Assembly: GCA_024516035.1 (NCBI GenBank)
Contig: CM044958.1
Coordinates: 25,124,727 to 25,188,726, forward strand
Direction of reading: 5' to 3'
Source: Bactericera cockerelli
Lineage: Eukaryota; Arthropoda; Insecta; Hemiptera; Triozidae
Length of the DNA stretch: 64,000 bases
Every line of letters starts with the position of its first letter. The first letter of the stretch is position 1. Made by a program: the position numbers and the translations under genes. Shown one piece after another: positions 23,391 to 35,453 of the stretch. The notes under the pieces are model-generated. The model saw only the letters and a program-made list of their open reading frames with translations. It made no database searches and was not told the origin of the DNA.

Positions 23391-24009
23391 CTATTTATAA
23401 TACTGAACTAACACGAATAAACATGAATATTCTACAAGGGATCATTGTCTAATTAATGAAAACAAGACGGGAGACAAATCCCTCAATGTTTGGAAACAAA
23501 TATCTCCATTCTGAATCAAATCCCTTGTCTCTAAGTCCGAAGTTTATATTACCCGCTGCAGTTTTAATCCATGAATTTGAATTCGCTTTTGATTAGTAAA
23601 CCGCAGACTCTGCCATTTGACCACATTCGTACTGATCAGACTATAATTCACTTACCAAACAGAAGCATTAGGCAAGATTTATGAACCCGAGCAAGATAAT
23701 TCAAGTGTAAATACACCTACCTAGTGCTAAGCCCTTTTGGTCTATTTATGCATAACCATAATTAATTATGTTTGTATGTATTTAAAATCTCAGCGAACAG
23801 AATTGTACTGTCTTTCTATAATACTTATTTTTGTCAAAAACTTAAAAATGGATTTCAGAATACATCTGAAATCCATTATTAGGTTCTAAAATATAACTCA
23901 GCTGCAAATTTTAGGTGGTTTAGAAATTTAGATATGGACGTTGGATGTGCATTACCTACTTGTCAACTTACAATTCATAAAATTTATGATAGTATGCAGG
24001 TATGTATAG

Positions 24010-25043
24010 CATGCGCGGATATAGGGGGGGGGGGGCACGGGGGGCACGTGCCCCCCCAGATTTTTTCGGTAAGCGGTGTTTCTCAAATTTCATTATACCT
24101 AATCCCATAAAAAAAAGATCTCAATGAGTTAGGGGGGCACGGGCCCCAAAATAATTCCCAATTCTAAGACTAATCCCGTTAAAAAAAATCTCAATGAGTT
24201 AGGGGGGCACAGGCCCCAAAATAATTCACAATTAAGACCAATAAGAAATAACTAAATAATAAAGTTGTCAAATCCACACAGATTGTCCGAGAAACCTGAA
24301 ATTTTACCTTTAGGTCCATTTGGATCAGGGAATATATCTCTAGGGTTCAGCTAAACGGGGTTAGGACAAAAAATGGATGGGTGACACAAAAAAATCACAT
24401 TTTGCTACCGAAGTGACATTTTTTTCTCTCAAAATTTGTCGTGATGGCACCACGGCGGCGTATCAACTCAAAAATAGAAAGTTTTAAGCAAGGGTTCAAG
24501 ATTTCATTTGAGATAACAATCACGAAATTCTGATGACCCGTTCTTGAGCTACGTTGAGTAAGGACATAAAATGGATGGGTAAACAAAAAGTATTTACGTT
24601 TTTTGACCTGGCTGACATTTTTTCTGTCCTGAAATATATTATGTCCTGACGAACTATCAATGCAGAGCGAGAATGATTTTGCAAGGGTTGTAGTCTTCAT
24701 TTGACATATTGATCGCGAAATTCTGATGAGCCATTCTTGAGCTGCATTAAGGACAAGAAATGGATGGGTGACACAAAAAATATTGCCTTTTTTTTGGTGT
24801 TGTGTGAGTGTGTGTGTGTGTGTGTGTGATGTGTGTTTGTGGTGTGTGTGGTTTGTGTGTGTGGTGTGTGTGGTGTTGTTGTGTGTGTGGGTGGGTGCGT
24901 GGTGTGTGTGTGGTGGGTGCGTGGTGTGTGTGTGTGTGTGGTGGGTGCGTGTGATAGGCTTACGAAGCGGCGGGTGCAGCCCGCTAGTTAGGTATATTGT
25001 GCGATTGTGCCCCCCCAGTACAAGAGGGCTATATCCGCGCATG
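24010..25043. mobile_element. Terminal-inverted-repeat element, G/C-run ends (copy-A insertion)
   Basis: Ends CATGCGCGGATATAGGGG and AGGGCTATATCCGCGCATG form a 15-bp inverted repeat. Copy B lacks the block at 43230-43270. Inside are a G10+ run with a GGGCACGTGCCC palindrome (24027-24058), three roughly 190-bp tandem units around AAATTCTGATGA.CC.TTCT and AAATGGATGGGT, a GT-rich stretch, and GCGGGTGCAGCCCGCTAG, which looks like a Helitron 3' end. The element may therefore be a composite of a Helitron captured by a TIR transposon. The 215-residue minus-strand frame is a translation of the repeats. Confidence 0.7.
24791..24955. repeat. GT-rich imperfect microsatellite
   Basis: (GT)n interrupted by GGTGGGTGCGTG variants, inside the terminal-inverted-repeat element just before its Helitron-like 3' motif. 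Confidence 0.9.
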
Positions 25044-25215
25044 ATTTATAGTTGAATACTATATAGTATATAGCATACCTTAGACTGGCTTAGGCTAATA
25101 CCAACAAAACGCACATCAGTATACTGAATCAGTAAAATTAACATACGTAATTATCTAGATGGCGACATACAAAATAATAATGTGATCCATCTACACTCCT
25201 CAGCTCTACCTCTAT

Positions 25216-25461
25216 CCTCCTGAGACCTGAATGTGCTTTTAAAAGTACATAAGACAACTTCACTTCACACTACTATCTTCTCTCAAAAACCGTCGGGAAT
25301 TTTTGAAAATTCCATGTACTTTATAAAAGTACGCCAGGTCTTAATCAGTACTTTCTGGAATACATGCCAAGGACTCAAGCAGTATCTGTCTTATGTACTT
25401 TTAAAAGTACATCCAGGTCTAAATCACTACTCTCGGGAAAACATGCCCAGGTCTCAGGAGG
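25216..25461. mobile_element. 246-bp MITE with CCTCCTGAGACCTG ends (copy-A insertion)
   Basis: Exact 14-bp terminal inverted repeats CCTCCTGAGACCTG and CAGGTCTCAGGAGG. CTAT is repeated at 25212-25215 and 25462-25465. Copy B lacks the insert (about 43409-43416). Internal palindromes GTACTTTTAAAAGTAC and subterminal mirrored blocks make the whole unit self-complementary in places. Superfamily uncertain, no coding capacity. Confidence 0.8.
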
Positions 25462-25871
25462 CTATAGATGCTGTAACTGTAGAATACCTATTATTTATTA
25501 TAAAAATATAGATGTTAATTCAAATAACGTCAAGCACTTTATGCAAACTATACATATTTGTTTTCAAATAAAATGAAATTATGTAAAAGAGATTGTTAAT
25601 TATGAAATGAACATAATTATGTTTAACTTGAGCTCCATAACGGAATAAATAGAACGGAACAAGCGCTGGCAGGATATGAAAGAGGGGGGGGGGGCAAAGA
25701 GTAGAGTATCGAGATACAAAGGGAGGATAGAGAGAGGAGGAGGAGACAGGGAGGCAACGAGAACGGAGGAAGGGAAGACAAATTAGAAGAGACAGAATAT
25801 TATAAAAGATGGAAAGAATAATAGGGAAAAATGGGGATATAATAAATAAATAAAATAATAAATAAATAAAA

Positions 25872-26290
25872 TATTGTGAGTGACATTTTTTCTCGAAAAT
25901 GTGTAGTGCCGACCTATCAACTCCAATAAACTTGAATTTGACATGTACGAGTATTATGTAGATTTGTAGATCGCGAAATTCTGATGAGCCGTTCTTGAGC
26001 TACGCCGAGTAAGGACAAAAAATGGATTTGTGACACAAAAAATATTCACGTTTTTTTTTTTTTACTTAAATGACATTTTCTTTATATGAATGTACCAGTG
26101 TACCTAGTGTGTTCAGACATTTTTTCTCGAAATTTGAAGTGACGACCTATCTCAAAGCGAGAAAATTTTAGGCAAGGGTCTAAACTTTCATTATTTGACA
26201 TATTGATCGCAAAATTCTGATTAGCCGTTCTTTAGCTACGCCGGGTAAGGACAAAAAATTAATGGGTGACACAAGTTTATTTCTCACTTT
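25872..26290 (+). repeat. Two-plus tandem units, about 190-240 bp (copy A)
   Basis: GACATTTTTTCTCGAAA recurs, as does AAATTCTGAT.AGCCGTTCTT..GCTACGCCG and a following AAGGACAAAAAAT block. The same unit type builds the interior of the element at 24010-25043, and the copy-B counterpart is 43800-44860. A GT microsatellite and a 22-bp minisatellite follow it, as in the Helitron-like elements here, so it is probably the body of such an element. Confidence 0.7.
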
Positions 26291-26304
26291 TTTTACTTTT
26301 CATT

Positions 26305-26410
26305 GCGGTGTGTGTGTGTGTGTGTGTGTGGTGTTTGGGCTGAGTGTGTGGTGTGTCTTAGTGGTGTGTGTGTTTGTGTGTGTTAGTGTCTGTGTATTTG
26401 TGTGTGTGAG
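26305..26410. repeat. GT-rich microsatellite (copy A)
   Basis: (GT)n with interruptions. The copy-B equivalent is 44885-44965 and is shorter. Confidence 0.9.
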
Positions 26411-26835
26411 TGTGAGAGACAGTAGGAGGTAGTGGGAGAGATAGTTGGAGGTAGTGAGAGAGATAGTAGCAGGTAGAGGGAGAGATAGTAGGAGGTAGTG
26501 GGAGAGATAGTAGGAGATAGTGGGAGAGATAGTAGGAGGTAGTGGGAGAGATAGTAGCAGGTAGAGGGAGAGATAGTAGGAGGTAGTGGGAGAGATAGTA
26601 GGAGGTAGTTTGAGAAACAGTAGGAGGTAGTGGGAGAGATAGTAGGAGGTAGTTGGAGAGATAGTAGGAGGTAGTAGGAGAGAAAGTAGGAGGTAGTGGG
26701 AGAGATAGTAGCAGGTAGAGGGAGAGATAGTAGGAGGTAGTGGGAGAGATAGTAGGAGGTAGTGGGAGAGATAGTAGGAGGTAGTGGGAGGTAGTAGGAG
26801 AGATAGTAGGTGGTAGTGGGAGAAACAGTATTGGG
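26411..26835. repeat. 22-bp minisatellite (copy A)
   Basis: About 19 units of GAGAGATAGTAGGAGGTAGTGG with variants (AGCAGG, TTGGAG). Copy B carries the same array at 44965-45370 with different variants, showing independent turnover. Confidence 0.93.
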
Positions 26836-27239
26836 AGAGGCAGTTTAGGAGAGGAGGGTGAGAGGGACTAGAAGCAGTTAAATTAGAAATGCAAAATAAT
26901 GAAATATGTAAATGAAATTAGGAAAAGAATATAAAAATATTCTCGACATGATTGCTAAGAGCGCTCTAAACATTTTTAAAAATTCTATTTGCTAACAACC
27001 TTCTGTCTCTTTTTCAGTTCAAAATTCTATCAATATCAGCAATAACCTCGTATATTCGAAAGTAATTAGAAAATAGAAAATCTTGAAAATTCAAACACTT
27101 CTCTTAATTAAATGCTGAAAAAATATTATCTCTAAGGTTCTTGTTATTCATCGTCATACAGCTATTTCCATGATACAACAGCTTCTCTAGACGCTTGTAG
27201 TCTGTGTTTGGCTTGTCGAGCAAATATTTTGTTTACTCC

Positions 27240-27315
27240 GGGGTTCAAACCTTGGCTCTTTCGTTTAGTATATCACCATTGAGCTAATCATTCGCTCAAT
27301 GGTCACGTAATAGCT
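27240..27315 (-). repeat. tRNA-like sequence (copy A)
   Basis: On the minus strand, GATTAGCTCAATGGTGATAT is a good A box and AAGGTTTGAACCCCGG a good B box, about 35 bases apart. I could not fold a convincing anticodon arm or acceptor stem, so this is a tRNA-derived relic or SINE head. It is retained in copy B at 45768-45845. Confidence 0.5.
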
Positions 27316-28051
27316 AATGATCTTTGCTGATCCACTCAAAATAATATTATATTAAAGAATTATGTACGTACAGAAGTACCTACTATTATTTAATGTAAGT
27401 AATACTTATAGGTTATAGAATGTGATTGGATTCCTAGGTTGGTTTTAAATAAATATTAGAATTTATTGTTTATCTTTTTATACTATCTACCTACTATATA
27501 TATTATATTTTTTCTATTTATTTATAAGTAGAGATATCAGGAGGATAATTAAATTGATATGAGGATATTATAGCAGGGTTGTCCTTTTAAATTTTGTGTT
27601 AGTCACTAGCATGATGTAACAAGGGTGATGTTGCAAGGGTAATGTCGCAATTACTTGAACCACCAACCACCAGTTCACAATTCCACCACCTTAAGAATTG
27701 AGCTTCTGAGATCAGCAAGAGTTTCAATGATATACCAGTATAGCTACATATTCTTGAGCTCCTCAGGAGATGAATAACGTGTTAGCTGAATATTTTTTCA
27801 TATTGCTATTTTTCAGAGTGCTATGGTCATGTTTATTTCAATATCAGAAGTATACTTCCTATTGTTCGCCTGAATTTCGGAGGTATTTGAGTAGAAATAT
27901 TTGGATTCTTTTCATGGAGACTACTGTCAACGTAATCCACTCAACTTTTGTTACAGATTCAGAAAGGATGGTCAAATTGAATTTCCATCTTCTTGCTCTG
28001 AATAAGAGAACGAGAAACTACTTTGTTAAGAATAGACGAGAACGTGCTTGT

Positions 28052-28160
28052 CAGTGGCGGCTCGTCGGGTGAAGACACTGAAGACATTTTCACCTAATTT
28101 TGAACAGTGAAAACACTACTCATAATCCCTTGAACATGGCACAATTGATCCAACTCAAAG

Positions 28161-28191
<31 letters not shown>

Positions 28192-29634
28192 TAAGCTTTG
28201 TGTAAAATAGATCAATGCTGCTTAACATTTCATGTTACTTTCCAAGGAGAACACCAAATGTGAAGACAATTCGAAATTGTCTTCAGTTGTCCTTGAATCA
28301 ACCAATCAGAGTTGAGTATTTCCAAGTAGGTATCATGAAATATTAGGCAAGAACTATATCTATGTAATATGCTACTGAGGACAGTCTTCAGTTGTATTCA
28401 GTTTACATTATCTACACGACCTCATACGAAATGTCACGAAGCCACATACCATGTGCGATGTCATGTGTTTTTGATATTAACATTGTTGCCAGTAGCATTA
28501 TGCCAGACGTAGGAAACCAGTCAATGATTTAGCCTCCCATATCTAGCACAATCTTGTAATATTTAAAAAAAATAATAATAATAATAACGTAGGCGCTAGG
28601 AAAGCAGGATTTTGTGTCATGAATTTTGGATATTATTTCTCATTTTTTGGGTTCTAATTTTGTACATAGTTCCTAAACGATAGCCGATACCAATAAATTT
28701 TAACTATATTTTATGTATCTTGTCAACTATATGTAGTATTAAAAAGGACATCTCGATTGAAGTCAAATCTCGGAAATAATTATTTAATGTAGGTACCGAA
28801 ATTGAGCCAAATAAGATAATCTGGTATCTAGTTGTTCCAAGAAGTTTTTTAAATAGGGACAATGGTGGTCCTGTTTAAGATCCTGACTATGGAACCACTT
28901 TAAAAAAAATCATGAAATTAGACGTGTTGAAATGAAATTCTCAAGAGAAAATTCTGTTCAGGCGGTGTAGTATTATTTTTTTAAATAAATAAATACGTCT
29001 TACATGATTTGAGGGATTTCTTTAAATTTAAAATATAGCTCTTGAAGTTTGTAGAAATTTAGCAATCAAATTAACTTGGCAACATTGTATCTCTTATCTT
29101 TAGAATGTAAACAAAACTTGTCGCGCACTTTTTAAATTTTATTAGACCATTTTCAAATCTTTTCAACGGTAATCAAGTGACTTTTAATTGGTGTAACTAG
29201 TTAATAAAGTTATTTCCCAGTATTTGATACAGGATAGAAACATTATTCCTACCTGATCTGACCTGTGCTTTTCATAATAAGTTGAATATGAAGTAGCTAT
29301 GTACTTCTTTCAGTGTCAGAAATAACATTATAATTATGCAGGTTGCAGGTAGCTAAGCACACAGCTTCCAGTGAAGTACTTAAAATTATAAGGCAATATC
29401 TGTGTTTTTCTTAAATACCTAGTCATTTAAACATCAATTTAAGCACAAATTTAAGCTGATTTTATATTTGTAGTAAGTATGTTTTCTTAGATTTATTTTG
29501 TAATCTGGTGGTGGATTTTCTTCCAGTTTTGGATTGTAATTTTTAGTCTTCAACTAACTTTCTTTCCTTCCTAGTTCTAACTACTGAGGTATAATCCTAA
29601 TATTTTTATTTTAATTCCTTTTTACCAACTTTTA
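28052..29634. other. Sequence after the last shared A/B base, beginning with a hAT-like terminus
   Basis: The shared sequence stops exactly where CAGTGGCGGCTCGTCGGGTG begins, a terminus style typical of hAT elements. The preceding GTGCTTGT would be the 8-bp target duplication. No right end was found before the N gap. Contents include a 28-base poly-A (28161-28188), repeated 'CTTCAGTTGT' phrases and AT-rich DNA without coding features. It is plausibly an insertion in copy A whose far end was lost in the gap. Confidence 0.5.
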
Positions 29635-29734
29635 NNNNNNNNNNNNNNNNNNNNNNNNNNNNNNNNNNNNNNNNNNNNNNNNNNNNNNNNNNNNNNNNNN
29701 NNNNNNNNNNNNNNNNNNNNNNNNNNNNNNNNNN
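29635..29734. other. Assembly gap, exactly 100 N
   Basis: A 100-N spacer of the size assemblers use for gaps of unknown length. Copy B starts at the very next base. Confidence 0.99.
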
Positions 29735-31260
29735 TGATGTTTCACTATTACTTATACTTAACTTTCGAGTGGTGTTGAATTGTTGATACAAATTCATTGG
29801 GACATATTCAAAGTAGAGCTTATTTTCCATGCATGACCATAGAAGTTGAAAGTTATGTTAAACGCTCGCTACTCGATTATTTACATACCTGGCTGATTTT
29901 CGTTCTGATGTCAGAGCTGACGATGGTTTTGTTTCTCAACACTAATAACGACACAAGTTCTGTGCGCCGCCGCGTCTATCACAAGACTAACAAGACATAC
30001 ATAACTTTGCAGCAATTTAATAAACTATAGAGCTGAAATTTGAAGAAAAAAAATTCAGGGCCTTATGTATTACGAGGCCTTATATTATTCAGGGCCTTAT
30101 ATATTACAAGGCCTTAAATTATTCAAGGCCTTATATGTATTAGAATCATTCTAAGAGTTACAAGTCAATATACAATTAAGAAATTCAGACAGACCTTTAG
30201 AAGTGAAATTAGGAGTTCACTTAAGTTCATATCTCTTGAACTGTAAACTTGCTATGAAGAATGATTGTGATACAGGCCCCTCGGGCCGTTCAGGAAACAG
30301 TGCGAAAAATATCTATCGGGCCCACAGTATCCATTACTCTATTTCACTTTCATGCTAGATGTTGCTTAACATTGGTGGGTAATATCAGTGCTTACCTTAG
30401 ATAAAACTTAGGTTCTTTCGTTCTTTGGTAGGAATCTTTATGAATGGTTTTGAATATCCAAAAACAATGACTCAGCTTTGCAACATCTGTAACAATGCGA
30501 ATAAGATATTACATTTAAAAGTAAAACCATTGTATCTCTCCGTATTTGTACCTTGCTTTTATACTGTACAGTGTACCTGTACATACAGAATGTACAATAT
30601 AATAAGTTCAATGTAGGTACCTATGTATTTCTTACTAAGAAATCTAATGGCATTATTGTTATCATCATAGTAAGTTTGCTCTTGTGTAGTTACATAATAT
30701 GTAGGTAAATATTTTATAATTACGTCAGAAGGGATTCCTGAAGATTCCATGTCTAAATTTATGATCGCCCGTTATTTCATTGTATGCAATATGCAAGATG
30801 ATGGACGTAATGTACATTTGTAGGTACATCTTAATAGATTACACTATATTTTGTGAGAAACTTTCAATTTTGCCAACCAAGGTCCAAATTATGAAACAGG
30901 ATTTGTTAATTAATATTGTTAGTAGACACTATCCCTTAACTTTCATCTTGACAACAAACTGTAGAGGTCATAATATATTTTTTAACGTGATACAATAGTT
31001 TATCCACGGTACAAATTTGTCTTGTGCCTATAACTATTCAACTCGGCTATATGGGTTGCTTTTGCCCAATGCCAGAAAAAACTGTTCAATATAACGGCAG
31101 GATTCGAGGAAATTAAATTTAGCAATAATTATTTCAGAAGTTCACGTTGACATTTAGCATCTATTTAACAACCATAATAAATTGTATTTTGAATGATGTT
31201 TTTTAAACTTGATTTCCAATCATTTCAGCGCTAAGTATTAGCTATAAAATGTCTAATATA

Positions 31261-33385
31261 CAGTATGTTTCAGAAAAGGTGGCCACCCCCTCGTAACTTT
31301 TGAATGCGACGGAATTTTTCAATTCTGTAAAGTCCTAAGTATAGGAAGTGCCCTATGGCCCATCCGGTGGTCATATTTATTTTTGGCCCCGGTCGGCCCT
31401 TCCGGCTTTTAGGCCATATTTTTTTTATTTTTCTCGAGAATTTTAAATGGAATGCTATATTTTTTATTCCTGTTTTTTTTAATTAAGTCCAAGTTAGGCT
31501 GAGTATAATGAGTTTTTGAAATTTTCAAAAACCTTATCAGGGGCGGAGCTAGTAATGTGCAAGTTTCAAAACTGTTACACGCTGTATTTCAGCGTTAGTT
31601 AGATTTTTTAGTACTTTTTCTATTTTCATAGGTTCAAAATATTGTTTTACACCATATGAAATCAAAAAAAAAGTAAGGTTTTTGTAAAAGTACCTACTTT
31701 TTTTCTCACGTCAATTTTCCCGTAAATTATTGGTGTTCTCGAAATTGGCATTTTTAGAGGTGAAAGTCTGCAGTGACATATGTTTTTTATGCCTGAAATC
31801 GAAAGAAAACTTAACGAAGAAGCGATTAAGATCATAAAAAAAGCCATTTAACCTGCTAGTTTTTTCACGACAGTGTCCGGTAAAGTGGGTGAATTTCGAA
31901 TTGGATTTTTTTTGTTGAGGAAACACAATTGGCATAAAAAATAAATAATACCTAATAAGGGAATAATACTTCAATAAACATAACTAAATGCGAATATAAA
32001 TGAAAATTATTTCTTCTAAGCCGGACATATTTTTTTTTTCTCTCTCTCTCTCTTCTCCTCTTTATAATAATTGAATTGGTTTAATTTTCACCCTCAAGAG
32101 TTTGGTACTTGACTTGGTATTTTTTTCTCTTAAATTTCGAGATAGTTAGATTTTTATTTAGAGACCTGGTATTCATTACTAGCAACACCAGTATGATTTT
32201 TTTTTTTTAATGTGGGTTTAATATCGCGTTTCAAATGCATGGTCATATCATAACGGTGGTGTTACCCTCCATTCTTAAGAAACTCACCAACCTGTTAAAC
32301 ACATTTATCTCACCCAGCCTGGGTTAGGCCGGAATGCCAGCATCACGAAGTCTTCTCCTCGCTGGTCGTTGCTTAACTTCGGTGATCCTACAAGAATCGT
32401 TGCATTCAAAGCGCCCTCGGACTGACTCCAGAATGATTGACAATGTGTTTTCTACAGATTTTACCAACTTACCAACTAAAATTGTCTCAATAACGGAACC
32501 CTAGGCCGACTTTAGAAGCAGCATTATCCGATAATTATTTTTGATACAACTTGAACTTCGAAAAGTGAAAAAAAGAGAGAAAAAAAAAATATCCGGCACT
32601 GATTTAGAAGAAATAATTTTCATTTAATTTCGCATTTAGTTATGTTTATTGAAGTATTATTCCCTTATTAGATATTACTTATTTTCTATGCCAATTGTGT
32701 TTCCTCAACAACAAAAAAATCCAATACGAAATTCACCCATTTTACCGGACACTGTCGTGAAAAATCTAGCAGGTTAAATGGCTTTTTTTATGATCTTAAT
32801 CGCTTCTCCGTTAAGTTTACTTTCGATTTCAAGCATAAAAAACATATGTCACTGCAGACTTTCACTTCTAATAATGCCAATTTCAAGAACACCAATAATT
32901 TACGGAAAAATTGACGTGAGAAAAAAAGTGCTTTTACAAAAACCTTACTATGACCCTGATTAGAAGTAAACAAGAATATATTTTGTTTGATTTCATATGG
33001 TGTAAAACAACATTTTGAACCTATGAAAATAGAAAAAGTACTAAAAAATCTAACTAACGCTGAAATACAGCGTGTAACAGTTTTGAAACTTGCACCCTAC
33101 TAGCTCCGCCCCTGATAAGGTTTTTGAAAAATTTAAAAGCTCATTATACTCAACCTAACGTGGACTTTAATTAACAGGAATAAAAAATATAGCATTCCAT
33201 TTAAAATTCGCGAGAAAAATGAAAAAATATGGCCTAAAAGCCGGAAGGGCCGACCGGGGCCAAAAATAAATATGACCACAGGATGGGCCATAGGGCACTT
33301 CCTATACCTAGGACTTTACAGAATTGAAAAATTCCGTCGCGTTCAAAAGTTACGAGGGGGTGGCCACCTTTTCTGAAACATACTG
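31261..33385. mobile_element. Large foldback, same family as 20126-22458 (copy-B insertion)
   Basis: Ends CAGTATGTTTCAGAAAAGG and CCTTTTCTGAAACATACTG with TA at 31259-31260 and 33386-33387. Copy A preserves the empty target at 17401-17404 (GTCTAATATAGGAAC). The loop carries the 5S-like SINE on the minus strand, so the element sits in the reverse orientation of its relative. Without the tip duplication it is about 2.1 kb. Confidence 0.9.
32210..32450 (-). mobile_element. 5S-rRNA-derived SINE in the second foldback loop
   Basis: Minus-strand copy of 21225-21470, with GTTGCTTAACTTCGGTGATC on the plus strand (reverse complement of the 5S block) and CTCACCCAGCCTGGGTTAGG. Confidence 0.75.
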
Positions 33386-33887
33386 TATAGGAACTTGGCA
33401 CTAAACTGGTAGGAACGTATAGTCTCTTTACACGTTCTTACTCTCTTTTTCGTTTCCTCTGTTTAAATGCAGTCTGAATGGGAAAATACGTAGCTCTATG
33501 GAAATATTATAACTATGTACTATATCAAATATGAAATGGGTATTCAAAGTAAGTTAAACAAACATAGAAAATAATTAGAACTATATGTTCGTTTTAAATA
33601 TTTATATTTTATCCATGTTTATAGCAGATTGCAGACACTTAATAATAATTATGTAATATTTCTTTCTCTTTATTTCCTCGGTTTACTAGTCCTCTCTCTG
33701 TCTCTTTCTCTCTCTCTTTCTTTCCCCTTTGTCCAACAATGAACGTTACAGTTTAAAAAAGTTTGAACTTTTTACTTTTATAAGTGAAGTCATAAAAATT
33801 ACAAATTGAATTTATTAAAAAATTCAAACTTAATAAGCGCAACAAAAGTTTGAAAAACTATCAAGTCACTTGACATCCACTACTGGA

Positions 33888-34030
33888 GCACTCCTAGTCT
33901 GCTGGATTACCAACGAAGGTTGGTATGGTAATCCAGTAATCCACTAGGAGGTGAACTCATATCTGGTGGTCCAAGTTCAGCGAAGGTTTGACTAATTGTG
34001 ATATCACATCTTGATGAATATAAATATTAT
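33888..34030 (+). mobile_element. SINE-like repeat, GTGATATCACAT tail (copy B)
   Basis: Counterpart of 17905-18060, with a small TGGTATGGTAATCC insertion in the palindromic part. Confidence 0.45.
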
Positions 34031-34404
34031 AACTTTTTTCGTAACTTTGGTCATTCATATTACACAGAAATTGAGCTTACATGCCCTTCTGGGCCTAGTA
34101 ACACTGAAAAGACTTTATTTCCTTATTTTCAGATTCAGACAAGCGACTAGTCGATAAATTGCATTTTTGATTGCATTGTCCAAAAAAAAGGTAAAAATAA
34201 AGATAAATAATTGATATGTGTCCTCAAGCGCAGTCGGATTTTAGCAAGAAAGTTTGGTTTCAGTTCTGATCATTGTTAAAAATATTATAATTATTTTGTA
34301 GCACCATTCTGACAAGCACAGTTCAATTCCTCGTTAGTATAAACTATTTTTTTAATCGATGTATCCTGTATTCAGGCATTTCTCTATAGATACGAAAAGG
34401 CTAT

Positions 34405-34408
34405 TAGA

Positions 34409-34440
<32 letters not shown>

Positions 34441-35195
34441 AAAAGGAAGAAGGTAGTGGGACAAAGAAAGGGAGAGAAGGAGTAAGGTAGTGGGACAAAG
34501 AAAGGGAGAGAAGGAGCAAGGTAGTGGGACAAATAAAGGGAGAGAAGGAGCAAGGTAGTGGGACAAATAAAGGGAGAGAAGGAGCAAGGTAGTGGGACAA
34601 AGAAAGAGAGAGAAGGAGGAAGGTAGTGGGACAAAGAAAAGGAGAGAAGGAGCAAGGTAGTGGTACAAAGAAAGAGAGAGAAGGAGGAAGGTAGTGGGAC
34701 AAAGAAAGAGAGAGAAGCAGCAAGGTAGTGGTACAAAAAAAGGGAGAGAAGGAGCAAGGTAGTGGGACAAAGAAAGAGAGAGAAGGAGGAAGGTAGTGGG
34801 ACAAAGAAAAGGAGAGAAGGAGCAAGGTAGTGGGGTAAAGAAAGGGAGAAAAGGAGCAAGGTAGTGGGGTAAAGAAAGGGAGAGAAGGAGCAAGGTAGTG
34901 GGACAAAGAAAGGGAGAGAAGGAGCAAGGTAGTGGGGTAAAGAAAGGAAGAGAAGGAGCTAGGTAGTGGGACAAAGAAAGGGAGAGAAGGAGGAAGGTAG
35001 TGGGACAAAGAAAAGGAGAGAAGGAGCAAGGTAGTGGGGTAAAGAAAGGGAGAAAAGGAGCAAGGTAGTGGGGTAAAGAAAGGGAGAGAAGGAGCAAGGT
35101 AGTGGGACAAAGAAAGGGAGAGAAGGAGCAAGGTAGTGGGGTAAAGAAAGGAAGAGAAGGAGCTAGGTAGTGGGACAAAGAAAGGGAGAGATAGG
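34405..35195. repeat. 34-bp minisatellite (copy B)
   Basis: About 22 units of the purine-strand 34-mer (GGTAGTGGGACAAAGAAAGG and variants GGGGTAAAG, GGTACAAAG) in one orientation throughout, preceded by a GA microsatellite. In addition, roughly 160-bp blocks of units are repeated (34800-34965 and 35030-35170), suggesting higher-order duplication. The 151-319 residue minus-strand frames are translations of the array. Confidence 0.94.
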
Positions 35196-35453
35196 AAGGG
35201 TGAGAGACTTGCACGGGTACGGGGATATCGCTACCTCTGGGTGTGAACGTATAATTGACGGTAATTGAATTAGCATATCTCAAATTTCTATTCGAAATGC
35301 CTCTAATTTTTCCAAGTGGAGGGAGATCGGATTTGATGTGCATGGGTAGGGAATGTAGGGATGTTTAGTAACCTAGCAGATCTGAGGGAGGGGACGTGAA
35401 TTGGGAGGGATGTTTAGTAACCCAAGGTTTACCTTTCCTACCGGGTGGATATA

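Larger units (their letters stand above)
15565..28051 (+). repeat. Segmental copy A of a duplicated locus (partner 29735-46593)
   Basis: Colinear and same orientation as 29735-46593, differing by a few percent in aligned stretches by eye plus many small indels. It is 12,487 bp here against 16,859 bp in B. Removing the insertions private to each copy leaves about 8.3 kb in A and 8.5 kb in B. Most of the remaining difference is minisatellite length. Private to A: Helitron 17051-17322, SINE 19822-20109, foldback 20126-22458, terminal-repeat element 24010-25043, MITE 25216-25461. The last shared bases are GTGCTTGT at 28044-28051. Confidence 0.95.

Noticed and set aside
24395..25042. 215-residue minus-strand frame with His/Thr runs
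   Set aside because: It covers a (CA)n tract and tandem units of a transposable element. No domain.
26411..26835. CRISPR-like regular repeats
   Set aside because: A continuous 22-bp minisatellite without unique spacers, in eukaryotic DNA.
27240..27315. Functional tRNA gene (also 8628, 45768, 50600, 63838)
   Set aside because: A and B boxes are present, but acceptor and anticodon stems cannot be formed and SINE bodies follow several of them. tRNA-derived repeats.
27770..28072. 100-residue frame conserved at 46312-46659
   Set aside because: It is shared only because the whole region is duplicated. There is no domain or splice context I can defend, and in copy B the frame simply runs on into a tandem repeat.
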